Source: WJMT01 sp964599635
GTDB lineage: Bacteria > Acidobacteriota > Aminicenantia > Aminicenantales > Aminicenantaceae
NCBI GenBank assembly: GCA_964599635.1
Contig: CAZRGM010000012.1
Location: 1 to 64,000, forward strand
Length of the DNA: 64,000 nt
Direction: 5' to 3'
Position 1 is the first letter of the stretch. The number at the start of each line of letters is the position of its first letter. Positions 55,351-64,000 of the stretch are shown piece after piece. A program made the position numbers and the translations under genes. The notes beneath the pieces were generated by a model. The model did not search any database. It saw nothing but the letters and a program-made list of their open reading frames with translations, and was not told where the DNA came from.

Positions 55351-56178
55351 ATGAGAGATAGAATAGTTGGAAATGAAAATGAAAAAAAGATTGCCGCTGA
55401 ATCCATCTGGATATGGCTTCCACCCATTGTTTTTCTTGCTCTGGCAGGAATTGTTTTCCTGACCCATTCAGATAAAAGCCTTTTTTCCCTTATCAATCAG
55501 GCTTCTCGTTTAACAGGAGATAAATTATGGGCTGTTCTAACAATCTTTGCAGATGGGCTGATCTCTTTGGTTATTCTACTTCCTTTTATCTATCAGAAGC
55601 CTCGACTAATTTGGGCCGTATTCATTGCGGCGGTTTTATTTACCATATTTGGACAGGGGATAAAGCATTTGACGAGTATTCCTCGTCCTCCGGTGGTCCT
55701 TTCCAAGGAAAGCTTTCATTTAATTGGTCCCAATTGGGGCTATAATTCTTTTCCGTCAGGGCATGCTTCCACGATATTCAGCCTAGCCGGTGTTTTTTCT
55801 TTGTCGGTAAGAAAAAATTGGCTTCGCTTTTTGCTCATTGTTTTAGCTTCATTTATTGCGGTTTCTCGGATAGTGGTGGGGGTGCATTGGCCTTCTGATG
55901 TTTTGGCAGGAGCGGCTTTTGGCTGGATTACAGCCTGGATAGGGCTTGAGGTTTCTAAAATAACAGCATGGGCTTGGAAAGGATTGGGAAGAAAGCTTAT
56001 GGGAGCCGTTCTTATCATAGGAGGCCTGGTTGTTTTATTTGTGGATTATACCGGTTATGAAAACATCATGGTTTTTCAGCGTGTTATTGCTGTTATTTTT
56101 TTAATAGGAGGAGTGCATGAATACGCCCGGGTATACGGTTGGAAAGGGTTTTTTCTGAAAAACAATCGAGAAGAATAA
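55351..56178 (+). CDS. PAP2 family membrane phosphatase
   Basis: About 275 aa with six membrane helices and all three PAP2 motifs: KHLTSIPRPP, PSGHAS and SRIVVGVHWPSDVLAG. It dephosphorylates lipid phosphates such as undecaprenyl pyrophosphate or phosphatidic acid at the outer face of the inner membrane. The C-terminus carries two extra helices (about 215-262). ATG 55351 preferred over a TTG at 55345; neither has a clear ribosome site. Confidence 0.9.
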   Translation: MRDRIVGNENEKKIAAESIWIWLPPIVFLALAGIVFLTHSDKSLFSLINQASRLTGDKLWAVLTIFADGLISLVILLPFIYQKPRLIWAVFIAAVLFTIFGQGIKHLTSIPRPPVVLSKESFHLIGPNWGYNSFPSGHASTIFSLAGVFSLSVRKNWLRFLLIVLASFIAVSRIVVGVHWPSDVLAGAAFGWITAWIGLEVSKITAWAWKGLGRKLMGAVLIIGGLVVLFVDYTGYENIMVFQRVIAVIFLIGGVHEYARVYGWKGFFLKNNREE

Positions 56179-56199
56179 AACGTCGGATGCTGTTTTAAA

Positions 56200-57717
56200 T
56201 TAAGTCATAAATAGGTCTTTACTCGGGAAATTGGGTTCACTCGTCACATTTATTCCTAGTCTTTTCAAACCGGCTTCATCACCAGAGGTCGGTATATGTG
56301 TGATATGCATTTCACTGCTGCGAAGCTTGCTGAGCTGTTCCACGGCAAGCGCAGCCGCAGTATTGACAGTAGCGCTTACGCTCAACGCGACGAGTGTTTC
56401 TCCTAAATCCAGGCTTGGGTTTTTTCTATTAAGAATCTTTTCTTTTAAGTTGCTTATAGAATCCAGAACATTGGTATTCAGCAAGTGAATTTTATCAGGA
56501 ATTCCGGCCAATTTTTTTATTGCATTCAGGATCAAACTTGATGATGCATGCATTAAGGGTGAATTACATCCTCTAATGATTGTGCCGTCATTTATTTCAA
56601 TGGCCGCCCCAACATAGATACCGTTTCGTCCTTTTTGTTTGTATTTTGCCTGTTCTGCCTCTTCTCTAGCCGGCATGACTACTGATCTATCCTCAGGTTT
56701 GACTCCCACTTCATCCATTAATATTTTAGCTTTGTTGACTGCATTTTTTTCAATAAATCCCATGGCATATTCACATTGATATCGAAAGCTGCGTCTTATG
56801 ATTTCCTGTTTTGCAGCTTCCCTGACAGCATCGTCATCAGTGATAGCAAACCCTGCTCTATTAACCCCCATGTCAGTGGGTGACTTGTAGACTGAATGAG
56901 TCCCTGTGATGGACTCCAAAATCTTTTTTAGAACTGGGAAGGCCTCTGCGTCTCGATTATAGTTGACTGCTTTTTCTCCATAAGCTTCAAGATGGAATGA
57001 ATCAATCATGTTGAAGTCGCCGATGTCTGCGGTCGCTGCTTCATAAGCTAAGTTAACGGGATGTTTAAGGTTTAGATTCCATATGGGAAATGTTTCGAAC
57101 TTTGCGTACGTAGATTTAAGGCCTCTTTTGTGGTCATGATAGAGTTGAGAAAGACAGGTTGCCATTTTCCCGCTTCCGGGACCTGGGGCAGCAACCACTG
57201 TGATAGGTTTTGTTGTTTTTATGTAGGGAGCCGCTCCATAACCTTTTTCACTAGCGATATTGTCAATATTGGCAGGATATCCAGGGATTGTCCGGTGAGT
57301 GTAAATCCTAATGCCCCGGCGTTTAAGTCTGTTGCAGAACTGCTGGACAACAGGCTGGTCATTAAATCTGGTTATAACCACAGCCAATACATCCAGTCCC
57401 CAGCTCCGGAGGTCATCGATAAGTCTTAAAGTATCAACATCATAGGTGATCCCAAAATCAGCTCTGATTTTTTTTTGTTCTATATCTCCAGAATAGGCAC
57501 AGATGATAATATCTGATTTCTCTCTGAGTTTTTGAAGAAGCTTTATTTTTGCGTTAGGGTCAAATCCAGGAAGAACACGGGCCGCATGATAGTCAAATAC
57601 AAGTTTACCTCCGAATTCTAAATAGAGCTTTCCTCCTGAATTTACAGCTCTTTTTAGGATATATTTACTCTGTTCTTCTAAGTACTTGTCTTTATCGAAT
57701 CCTATTTTTTGCATCAT
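56200..57717 (-). CDS. DUF1846 family protein
   Basis: 505-aa cytosolic protein collinear with the DUF1846 family (GFDKDKYLEEQSKYIL at the start, VVAAPGPGSGKMATCLSQLYHD with a P-loop-like turn, and NSPLMHASSSLILNAIKKLAG). The family has structures but no assigned function. Single-gene unit, convergent with the PAP2 gene. Confidence 0.9.
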   Translation of the reverse strand: MMQKIGFDKDKYLEEQSKYILKRAVNSGGKLYLEFGGKLVFDYHAARVLPGFDPNAKIKLLQKLREKSDIIICAYSGDIEQKKIRADFGITYDVDTLRLIDDLRSWGLDVLAVVITRFNDQPVVQQFCNRLKRRGIRIYTHRTIPGYPANIDNIASEKGYGAAPYIKTTKPITVVAAPGPGSGKMATCLSQLYHDHKRGLKSTYAKFETFPIWNLNLKHPVNLAYEAATADIGDFNMIDSFHLEAYGEKAVNYNRDAEAFPVLKKILESITGTHSVYKSPTDMGVNRAGFAITDDDAVREAAKQEIIRRSFRYQCEYAMGFIEKNAVNKAKILMDEVGVKPEDRSVVMPAREEAEQAKYKQKGRNGIYVGAAIEINDGTIIRGCNSPLMHASSSLILNAIKKLAGIPDKIHLLNTNVLDSISNLKEKILNRKNPSLDLGETLVALSVSATVNTAAALAVEQLSKLRSSEMHITHIPTSGDEAGLKRLGINVTSEPNFPSKDLFMT

Positions 57718-57806
57718 TTTGATTTACGTTTTGATAATATTATATTTAAGTAATTTTTTCAGTCAACAACAAAGGTTTTGGAAGGACTTGTGATTTTGGG
57801 GAATAC

Positions 57807-59081
57807 CTACCTGTTTCCAAATCTGGGATTCACGATGTTATTGTAGATAGAACCAAATCTATAATTTAAACTTAGATTAAAACTGAAGTCATAGCTGGTG
57901 GCCAGTTGTTTGAGTTCTAGAAGGATTTCATCTTTAGACGCCCCTTCTTTGGGCAAAGAAAGTTGGTCTCTGACCCGAGCGTATTCGCCGTTTATACCAA
58001 AAGATAACCCTTTAAAAACTCTCATAGATAATCCCGCATCAAATTGAAAGTTGTTTTTACTAAAATCATGGAGATAATTAGATCCTTCTAGACGCACTCC
58101 TGCTGAGCCCCAGGGTTCTTTGATTTCTAAAATTACATTCAAAGTCTGTTTAAATAGATTTTCCTTGGTTTTGTCAAAAACGGTGATTTCATTATATTGA
58201 CGGGAGGTATACCAGAGCTGGTATTTGATTCGAAGTTCCCGTCTGTTAGACTGCTCATAAGGAAAAATACTGTATTCTACAGCAGGCCCTATGGAAACAA
58301 AAATATCCGCATTATCGTAAGTGTAGGAATACAAATGGGCAGAAGCTCCGGCTGACCAGTGATCATTGATGCTTTGAACTAACTGAGAATAAATCCTTTT
58401 TCGATCTCTTCGGCTGATAATTTCTTCTCCCTCATCAACTTCATATTTCTGTCTTCTATAATAACTATTGGCCCAGAAACTGAATTTTGAAGATTCTGTA
58501 GTCCTATTGGCAGAAAGAGAGATAGAATACCGAACCTGTTTTGACAGTTCTTCAAGGTCCATATTTCCACTGAGACTGAAGTTGAAAACCCAGTGATTCC
58601 ATTTATCTGAGGTTACAGTTGGTGTTTCTTCTTCTGTTGATTTTTCATAGAATACAGTGATGTATTCAGATAAGGGGGTATCAGAAACATATGGAATAAG
58701 CCCCTGTTTCAGGATTTTGACTAGGCCTTCTCTTATTTGGTCTTCAGTATCTGTGGAATAAGAAAAGTATTTTAAGGTAGAGTCACGGCCTTGGTAATTC
58801 TTAAGACCAATGAAATTAAGGGTGTATTCGTATCCTCCACTTCCTGTGGTGCGCCGAGTGATGAGGACATGAACATCTGCATTTTCCCGATCGCGCATGT
58901 AGTTTATAAATGTGATTTCAGTTCTTATATAGTCCATATCACAGAGGCGGTGACTGCAGTCTATGAAAACATTGGGAGCCGTGCTCCTTAAATCTTCTTC
59001 TTGAGCTGAAAGTGGGTTCATAATCAGTGGGATTAAGAACATAAGTCCTGCTATCAAACTGAATCTTTTATTTCGTGTCAT
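57807..59081 (-). CDS. Envelope protein with C-terminal beta-barrel, unknown function
   Basis: 424 aa. Signal peptide (about 8-26, LSAQE); an N-terminal globular part with SCys-like FIDCSHRLCDMDYIRTEITF and VHVLITRRTTGSGG; then many amphipathic strands from about 160 to the C-terminus (WVFNFSLSGNMDLEE, SAGASAHLYSYTYD, FNLSLNYRFGS), indicating an outer-membrane barrel. AGAGAG before the ATG. Begins 53 bp after the 59135-59836 gene, probably the same operon. Confidence 0.72.
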   Translation of the reverse strand: MTRNKRFSLIAGLMFLIPLIMNPLSAQEEDLRSTAPNVFIDCSHRLCDMDYIRTEITFINYMRDRENADVHVLITRRTTGSGGYEYTLNFIGLKNYQGRDSTLKYFSYSTDTEDQIREGLVKILKQGLIPYVSDTPLSEYITVFYEKSTEEETPTVTSDKWNHWVFNFSLSGNMDLEELSKQVRYSISLSANRTTESSKFSFWANSYYRRQKYEVDEGEEIISRRDRKRIYSQLVQSINDHWSAGASAHLYSYTYDNADIFVSIGPAVEYSIFPYEQSNRRELRIKYQLWYTSRQYNEITVFDKTKENLFKQTLNVILEIKEPWGSAGVRLEGSNYLHDFSKNNFQFDAGLSMRVFKGLSFGINGEYARVRDQLSLPKEGASKDEILLELKQLATSYDFSFNLSLNYRFGSIYNNIVNPRFGNR

Positions 59082-59134
59082 TTTTCTCTCTTCAATTTTT
59101 AGTTTGAGTTGAAGTCTAGAAGTTGAAAAAATGT

Positions 59135-59836
59135 TTATTTTGTCCTAATAAATACCTGAGACCAGGGCATCATATTGATTTCAGAGCCTACGGCGATTTG
59201 CTCTCCTCGGATGTACTGTTTGTAAAACCAAGTATGCAGAACCAGGATTCGAAGGAGGCTTTTTTTAGGAATTTTTTCTTCAGGAATCACTATTTTGTTT
59301 TCTTTGAAATTATCAAGATCAAGGAGGTCGTCACCGGTTCTGAAATCATAGGCATCCACTTTTACAGGACCCGGACACCGATGAAATTCCCAGGAAATCA
59401 GAAGGGGTTGAGAACTCTCAATAATAGAGGGCTGAGGGCTCTTGATCACAAGCCAGTCCGGGATAGGATAAGTTCTTTCCAGTGTAATCCCTTCAGGGAC
59501 AGTTATTTTCAGCATAACTTCCTCTGCTAGATTTTCCCAGGGAATATTTATTCTTTTTTCATAAAGGTTTTCCTTAAAGTCCAGCTTTTCAGAATTTACC
59601 ATAACCGTAGCCTTATCGATGATATCTCCACAAACTGAATTTTTGCGCAGTTCGATATAGGCGCGGATTTCGGCATGATTCATATCATTGTTGTAATCAT
59701 ATCGGGAGAGGCTGAAAGTCGGGTATATGGTGGCCTGGATGTATAATTTGTTTTGTTTCGGTTCTTGTTTTGCAGCCATAAAGGTTCCTGTTATTCCGAT
59801 TCCAATAATCAGAAGAAAGATAAGCCTTTTCCTCAT
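59135..59836 (-). CDS. Exported protein of unknown function
   Basis: 233 aa with a signal peptide (about 3-21) and a mostly beta-rich mature part (LYIQATIYPTFSLSRYDYN, EVMLKITVPEGITLERTYPIP, LLISWEFHRCPGPVKVDAYD). Two cysteines (CGD, RCPG) could pair. No family recognised. AAAAAGGAGG just upstream of the ATG; the dispersed repeat copy B starts 22 bp further upstream. Confidence 0.7.
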   Translation of the reverse strand: MRKRLIFLLIIGIGITGTFMAAKQEPKQNKLYIQATIYPTFSLSRYDYNNDMNHAEIRAYIELRKNSVCGDIIDKATVMVNSEKLDFKENLYEKRINIPWENLAEEVMLKITVPEGITLERTYPIPDWLVIKSPQPSIIESSQPLLISWEFHRCPGPVKVDAYDFRTGDDLLDLDNFKENKIVIPEEKIPKKSLLRILVLHTWFYKQYIRGEQIAVGSEINMMPWSQVFIRTK

Positions 59837-59857
59837 AAATTCCTCCTTTTTTACTGG

Positions 59858-60065
59858 CCTGACCTATTCATAAAAAAATGGCGGTGTTTTTATTATCAAT
59901 TTTAATCGCCATTTTTTTGTCTTCCAGACGAGCCAATCTAACAGCATCTGCTTCGTACCAGGGCATTCGAAGTGAGGGACCATGTCTTCAGGTCTTGTGC
60001 CTCGCATCTGCCGCAACCTTGACTCGTGAACGATCCAAACTGGATTATTATAACATAAAATGAGG
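59858..60065. repeat. Full-length dispersed intergenic repeat, copy B
   Basis: Starts CCTGACCTATTCAT and ends AAATGAGG like copy A (3743-4004), with which it shares the inverted arms (AAAAAAATGGCG at 59872-59883, CGCCATTTTTTT at 59907-59918) and the block CTTCGTACCAGGGCATTCG. The loop between the arms is shorter (about 23 bases against about 87 in copy A). It lies between the stop of the MBL gene and the start of the 59836 gene. Confidence 0.8.
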
Positions 60066-60121
60066 CTTTGAGAATGGATTAATATGATGGTGTACTCAAG
60101 TTGAGTTTAAGTCGATATTGT

Positions 60122-60979
60122 TTATTCTTTTTCGATTAGTTCTTTAAAGATAATCTCGACTATATTTGGCCATCTCGTTTGATTCTCTTCAATCCCAAAT
60201 TCTTTTTTGACTTCTTCTAATGTTTTTCCTTTTTCTATCATGGATTTTATTTTTTGTTGTTTGGTCTTGAGAGTGTTTATTAGATTTTGGATGTCCTCTC
60301 TTTGTGCGATTTCTCCATGTCCATGGACAAAAGTATCCGCATTCAGTTCTAGAACACCTTTGAGTGTCTTAACTAAGCCGAAAGAGCTTCCATTTTTATG
60401 TTTATGGACAAGGGGATCCCGGTTCAGAAAAATAAGGTCTCCCAGAAAAGCTACTTTTTCTTTGGGGAAAAAGATTACAATATCCCCATTTGTATGGGCA
60501 GGGTAGTAATAAAGAAGTTTTATGTTCTCTTCTCCTATGTATAAGTCTAATTCTTTACTAAATGTCTGATTAGGCAGATACTTTCTTAATTCCTGGTCTT
60601 TAAAAGCTTCTTCCATGTCTTTGCGGGTATTATGATGAGATATGACATCAATTCCATGAGGGAATCCGGACAAACCATTCACATGGTCTCCATCACTGTG
60701 AGTTAAGATTACGGTTTTAACAGGATGGGGTGTCAGCTTTTTTATTTCGTTTATCATTTGGATTGCTGATTCTTTACTCATTTTGGCATCAATGACAATG
60801 ACTTGATTCTCTCCTATAAAGAAACCAGTATTCGCACCGCTGCCCCCTGTGACTTCGTAAATATTATTTTTTACTGGGATAACTTCAAGAGGCGGTGTCT
60901 CCCTTTGGGTATAGGCAGAGGGGAAAACCATCAGGACAGTTATAGGAAGAGCTAAAAAAAACTTTAAGTATGTTTTCAT
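60122..60979 (-). CDS. Exported MBL-fold metallohydrolase
   Basis: 285 aa from ATG 60979, which has CAGGAGG at good spacing; an upstream in-frame ATG at 61102 adds 41 unconvincing residues. Signal peptide (1-24, AYTQR). The metal motif is THSDGDHVNG (His94, Asp96, Asp98, His99) with Asp where the second His of HxHxDH usually is; then PAHTNGD, FLGDLIF and HGHGE supply other ligands. Similar to beta-lactamase-like hydrolases with unknown substrate. Confidence 0.87.
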   Translation of the reverse strand: MKTYLKFFLALPITVLMVFPSAYTQRETPPLEVIPVKNNIYEVTGGSGANTGFFIGENQVIVIDAKMSKESAIQMINEIKKLTPHPVKTVILTHSDGDHVNGLSGFPHGIDVISHHNTRKDMEEAFKDQELRKYLPNQTFSKELDLYIGEENIKLLYYYPAHTNGDIVIFFPKEKVAFLGDLIFLNRDPLVHKHKNGSSFGLVKTLKGVLELNADTFVHGHGEIAQREDIQNLINTLKTKQQKIKSMIEKGKTLEEVKKEFGIEENQTRWPNIVEIIFKELIEKE

Positions 60980-61124
60980 CTCAAACCTCCTGTTCATTTT
61001 ATTTTTATTGTCTCCAGATTTATTTAAAAGAATATTCCCTGACTTCTTTTCATAATAGGGTATTATTTTATTTCTATCAATAAAAATTCTCATCATTAAC
61101 ATAGAATTATTTAAACAATTATCC

Positions 61125-61142
61125 TGAATAATCCAGGTTAAA
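61125..61142 (+). repeat. Short leader motif TGAATAATCCAGGTTAA
   Basis: Exact 17-bp match to 63845-63861, in both cases 90-100 bp before a plus-strand gene. It resembles the complement of the dispersed repeat end (TGAATAGGTCAGGTTA). Confidence 0.45.
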
Positions 61143-61238
61143 TAATATTTTTTATTTTTAGATAGGGTCGATTCATGTATGATATTAAAAATTGATTTTT
61201 TTGTTTAAATCTGAGCAGGATTTTTATTTTTGAGTTCA

Positions 61239-62153
61239 ATGAGAATAAAATTGAGTCAAAAAACAAGGGGAACTTGGTCTGCAGTGATAGCCTATGTTTC
61301 CTGGGGTTTTCTGCCTCTTTTTTGGAAAATGCTGGATCGAATACCAGCCAAGAGCATTCTGGCTCACAGGATTGTCTGGTCGTTTGTATTTCTTTTTTTT
61401 CTGGTCTCATTTCGAAAACTTTGGGCTGAGGTCAGGGATATCTTTTCAGTTAAAAAAACCAGAACATTTTTCCTGTTTACATCCTGTTTTTTAGGAATAA
61501 ATTGGTTTGTTTATATATGGGCTGTGAATTCAGGCCACATGGTGGATGCCAGCCTTGGATATTTTATAAATCCTCTGATTGTTGTTTTGCTGGGGATTTT
61601 TTTCCTAAAGGAAAAACTTGTTTTTTTGGAAAAAGTATCTGTGTTTGTTGCCTTGATAGGTGTTTTGTACATGACCATTGAGATGGGGAAGATTCCATGG
61701 ATCTCTCTTGTTCTGGCTCTGACTTTTGGGTTTTATGGACTCTTCAGAAAAAAAGCTGAAGCGGATTCTATGACTGGGCTGACAGCTGAAATGATGATCC
61801 TTTTACCTTTCGCAGCTGTGTTTATTGTGGTTATGAATATCAATAACAGTGGTTTTATAGGAAAAGTTTCTTTTTTAACTCATTTGTTTCTCCTGGGCAC
61901 AGGAGTGGTCACAGCTTTGCCTCTCCTTTGCTTCAATTATGGAGTGAAAAGAATTGATCTTAAAACTATCGGATTTCTTCAGTATTTATCTCCGACTTTC
62001 CAACTTTTTCTGGGGGTGTTTGCTTTTAAAGAGCCTTTTGACTTAACCCATCTAATCAGTTTTGGTCTTATATGGCTGGCTCTGATCCTCTATTCAGCAT
62101 CCCATACTTCTTTACTACATAGGGTCCGACCAAAATTTAATGATAGAGATTGA
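61239..62153 (+). CDS. rarD: RarD-like EamA/DMT transporter
   Basis: About 304 aa with ten membrane segments, closely following the RarD pattern: GTWSAVIAYVSWGFLPLFWK, RIPAKSILAHRIVWSF, GINWFVYIWAVNSGHMVDASLGYFINP split over two helices, and TVVTALPL-like GVVTALPLLCFNYG. An exporter of unknown substrate. ATG 61239 is chosen; a TTG nine bases upstream is possible. Confidence 0.88.
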   Translation: MRIKLSQKTRGTWSAVIAYVSWGFLPLFWKMLDRIPAKSILAHRIVWSFVFLFFLVSFRKLWAEVRDIFSVKKTRTFFLFTSCFLGINWFVYIWAVNSGHMVDASLGYFINPLIVVLLGIFFLKEKLVFLEKVSVFVALIGVLYMTIEMGKIPWISLVLALTFGFYGLFRKKAEADSMTGLTAEMMILLPFAAVFIVVMNINNSGFIGKVSFLTHLFLLGTGVVTALPLLCFNYGVKRIDLKTIGFLQYLSPTFQLFLGVFAFKEPFDLTHLISFGLIWLALILYSASHTSLLHRVRPKFNDRD

Positions 62154-62205
62154 CAGAGGTTGAGATATTCATAATAATTGAAAAAACTAAAAAAGGAGAT
62201 ATTTG

Positions 62206-63837
62206 ATGGACTGTTTTCTTTCAAAGAAATGGATTCGATGGACAGGTTATATTGCTTTTTTCATATTCATTCTTACGCTTGCTGTCTATCTCTTTGCAAG
62301 AGAGGATGAGAGTAAAGATTTTGAAAATGTTTTTCAAGGATGTACCAGTATTATGGCAGGGCGTTTGGCTACCACAGACGGTTCTGTTATCACAGCCCAT
62401 GCTTGCGACGGAAATTACAGAACCTGGGTCAGGATTGAGCCTGGTGAAACGCATCCTGAGGGGATGACCACAAAGATTTATCATGGGCTGCTTCATACGG
62501 AAACACCAGAAGATAGAATAGGGGTGATAGAAAAAGGAGAGATTCCTCAAGTAAGAAAAACCTACTCTTTTTTAAACACAGCTTATCCCTGTATGAATGA
62601 AAAGCAGCTTGCTATAGGGGAAACCACGATTGGGGGACGAAGGGAACTCAGGAGTGTTGAAGGTCTATTTTCTATAGAAGAACTGCAGCGAATTGTTCTC
62701 CAGAGGTGCACAAATGCGAGAGAAGCCGTGGAATTGATCGGTGAACTAGTCAAGAAATATGGATACAGCGATAGAGGAGAATGCCTAACCTTTGCTGACC
62801 CTAGGGAGATCTGGTATTTTGAGATATTCGGGGCGGGTACTTTTGAAATAGGAGCGGTATGGGCTGCGGTTCGAATCCCTGATGACCATGTGGGGATTTC
62901 AGCAAATATTCCTAGGATCAGTGAACTTGACCTGGATGACCCGGATCATTACATGGCTTCTGATAATGTCTACACGTTAGCTCAGCAAATGGGTTGGTGG
63001 GATCCAGAAAGCCATAAACCTTTTAAATTCTGGGAAGCCTATAGCGGAAGGAAACCTTTTTCTACAAGGGAATACTTTGTCTTTAGGTCAGTAGCTCCCT
63101 CTCTAAATCTCAGTATGGATTCGGAGGAACTGCCATTTTCAGTAAAGCCTGACAGGAAACTTTCAGTACAAGACATTATGGCCTTATATAGGCAGACCTA
63201 TCAAGGGACTGAATGGGATATGACTAAGAATCTGATGGTAAAAAAGAGAAGAAGCGATGAGATGATCCTGAGCCCGATTGTCAATCCCTGGATGTCCCGG
63301 GATTTCATGGCTCTGCTCAATACCGTTAAACCCGGAATAATCGAGCCTGTAAGAACCATAGCGATTTCAGGATGTTCTTATACAGAGGTCTTGCAGTGTC
63401 GGGATTGGCTTCCTGATGAAGTGGGAGGGATCGCATGGTTTTCTTTTGATAATCCAGCACAGAGTCCCAGGATTCCTATATTTGCTGGAGTGACAGAGCT
63501 TCCATCCAGCTTCGAAATATGTGCTCAGCACAGATTTCGAAAAGATTCAGCCTGTTGGGCGTTCAGGCGTGCCAATCGATTGGCACAGGTAAGATGGGGA
63601 GAAGCCGGGAAATATATAGAAGATGCTGTTTCAGAATTCGAAAAGAAAGCCTTTACAGATCTCCCTATGATCGAAGAGAAGGTAAAAGAATGGTACAAGG
63701 ACAGCGCTTCTGAGGAAAATATCCAGAGAGTAAAAGAATATTTAACCAAGTACACCAATGATTTTGCCCGCGCAGCTATGCATAAGTATTGGGAGTTGGG
63801 AGACATTTTTTGGGGAATGTTTGGAAGAGGCTTTTAA
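62206..63837 (+). CDS. C69 family dipeptidase
   Basis: 543-aa N-terminal-nucleophile hydrolase (U34/C69). One N-terminal membrane segment (about 10-30), then FQGCTSIMAGRLATTDGS, in which Cys46 is the expected nucleophile exposed by self-cleavage. Further family motifs: EKQLAIGETTIGGR and ANIPRISELDLDDPDHYM. Cleaves dipeptides in the periplasm, matching the other exported peptidases. AAGGAG lies eight bases before the ATG (a TTG three bases earlier is an alternative). Confidence 0.9.
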   Translation: MDCFLSKKWIRWTGYIAFFIFILTLAVYLFAREDESKDFENVFQGCTSIMAGRLATTDGSVITAHACDGNYRTWVRIEPGETHPEGMTTKIYHGLLHTETPEDRIGVIEKGEIPQVRKTYSFLNTAYPCMNEKQLAIGETTIGGRRELRSVEGLFSIEELQRIVLQRCTNAREAVELIGELVKKYGYSDRGECLTFADPREIWYFEIFGAGTFEIGAVWAAVRIPDDHVGISANIPRISELDLDDPDHYMASDNVYTLAQQMGWWDPESHKPFKFWEAYSGRKPFSTREYFVFRSVAPSLNLSMDSEELPFSVKPDRKLSVQDIMALYRQTYQGTEWDMTKNLMVKKRRSDEMILSPIVNPWMSRDFMALLNTVKPGIIEPVRTIAISGCSYTEVLQCRDWLPDEVGGIAWFSFDNPAQSPRIPIFAGVTELPSSFEICAQHRFRKDSACWAFRRANRLAQVRWGEAGKYIEDAVSEFEKKAFTDLPMIEEKVKEWYKDSASEENIQRVKEYLTKYTNDFARAAMHKYWELGDIFWGMFGRGF

Positions 63838-63844
63838 TGATTCG

Positions 63845-63861
63845 TGAATAATCCAGGTTAA
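63845..63861 (+). repeat. Short leader motif, second copy
   Basis: TGAATAATCCAGGTTAA, as at 61126-61142, about 90 bp before the gene beginning at 63950. Confidence 0.45.
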
Positions 63862-63949
63862 TATTATTTACAATTATGTATAAATTCAGGACGATGAAAA
63901 GTTTACTCAGAGTAAAAAATATGAGATTTTTAGGCTAGGGGGAGGGGAT

Positions 63950-64000
63950 ATGAGCAAGGAGTGGAAACCACCAGTGGACTGGAGAGTCATAGAAACTTTA
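63950..64000 (+). CDS. Start of a gene cut by the window end
   Basis: ATG with a GGGGGAGGGG ribosome site opens 17 codons (MSKEWKPPVDWRVIETL) that run to the end. Too short to identify. Confidence 0.6.
   Translation, partial: MSKEWKPPVDWRVIETL

Noticed and set aside
59878..60063. 61-codon frame within repeat copy B
   Set aside because: Lies in a non-coding repeat whose other full copy (3743-4004) does not keep the frame.

Overview
The window looks like chromosomal DNA of a Gram-negative, peptide- and protein-degrading bacterium of the Acidobacteriota/Candidatus Aminicenantes type. That assignment is an inference from gene content: two VWFA-related proteins of the type common in Acidobacteriota, 6-bladed beta-propeller lipoproteins, DUF5916/CBM9-like proteins, many exported peptidases (S9, M14, M28, C69, C1A, S8, M23), outer-membrane beta-barrels and lipoproteins. 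Shine-Dalgarno sites are mostly AAGGAGG-like and TTG starts are frequent.

Layout. 0-9 kb: FBP aldolase/phosphatase, a Tyr/Trp-rich lipoprotein, an M23 peptidase, an amidase plus DUF4405 pair, a PilZ protein and an exported amidohydrolase whose 3' end is overprinted by a REP-like inverted repeat enclosing a decayed REP-type transposase. 9-16.4 kb: a VWFA-related protein, a broken and an intact beta-propeller protein, an S9 peptidase, MscS and an exported cyclophilin coupled to a small membrane protein. 16.5-29.7 kb: a long plus-strand run (beta-barrel, M28, Fe-ADH, metallophosphoesterase, S9, M14, membrane protein, beta-barrel, DUF4097) that reads as a peptide-catabolism and envelope cluster. 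29.7-39.3 kb: exported MEMO-like protein, beta-barrel, papain-like protease, a carA 5' remnant, DUF255 protein, FG-GAP lipoprotein, DUF5916 protein.

39.5-48.9 kb is a 9.4-kb integrative element inserted in a tRNA-Arg(TCG) gene. It has 54-bp direct repeats at both ends, internal 20-bp direct repeats that look like integrase arm sites, an HTH-integrase fusion with a strong internal start site, three unknown or regulatory proteins, and a cargo of exported proteins (SH3 plus beta-barrel, S8 protease, SH3-like lipoprotein). Two copies of a roughly 220-bp non-coding module, each with a perfect 7-1-7 palindrome resembling a Fur-type operator, flank the protease/barrel pair. This is the most original region of the window.

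48.9-64 kb: HDAC-like deacetylase, MFS transporter, second VWFA-related protein, a frameshifted DUF5916 gene, PAP2 phosphatase, DUF1846 protein, two envelope proteins, MBL-fold hydrolase, RarD-like transporter, C69 dipeptidase and the first 17 codons of another gene. A dispersed intergenic repeat family (core CCTGACCTATTCAT next to AAAAAAATGGCG) recurs through the chromosomal part, usually between the end of one gene and the start of the next. No CRISPR array or rRNA is present.
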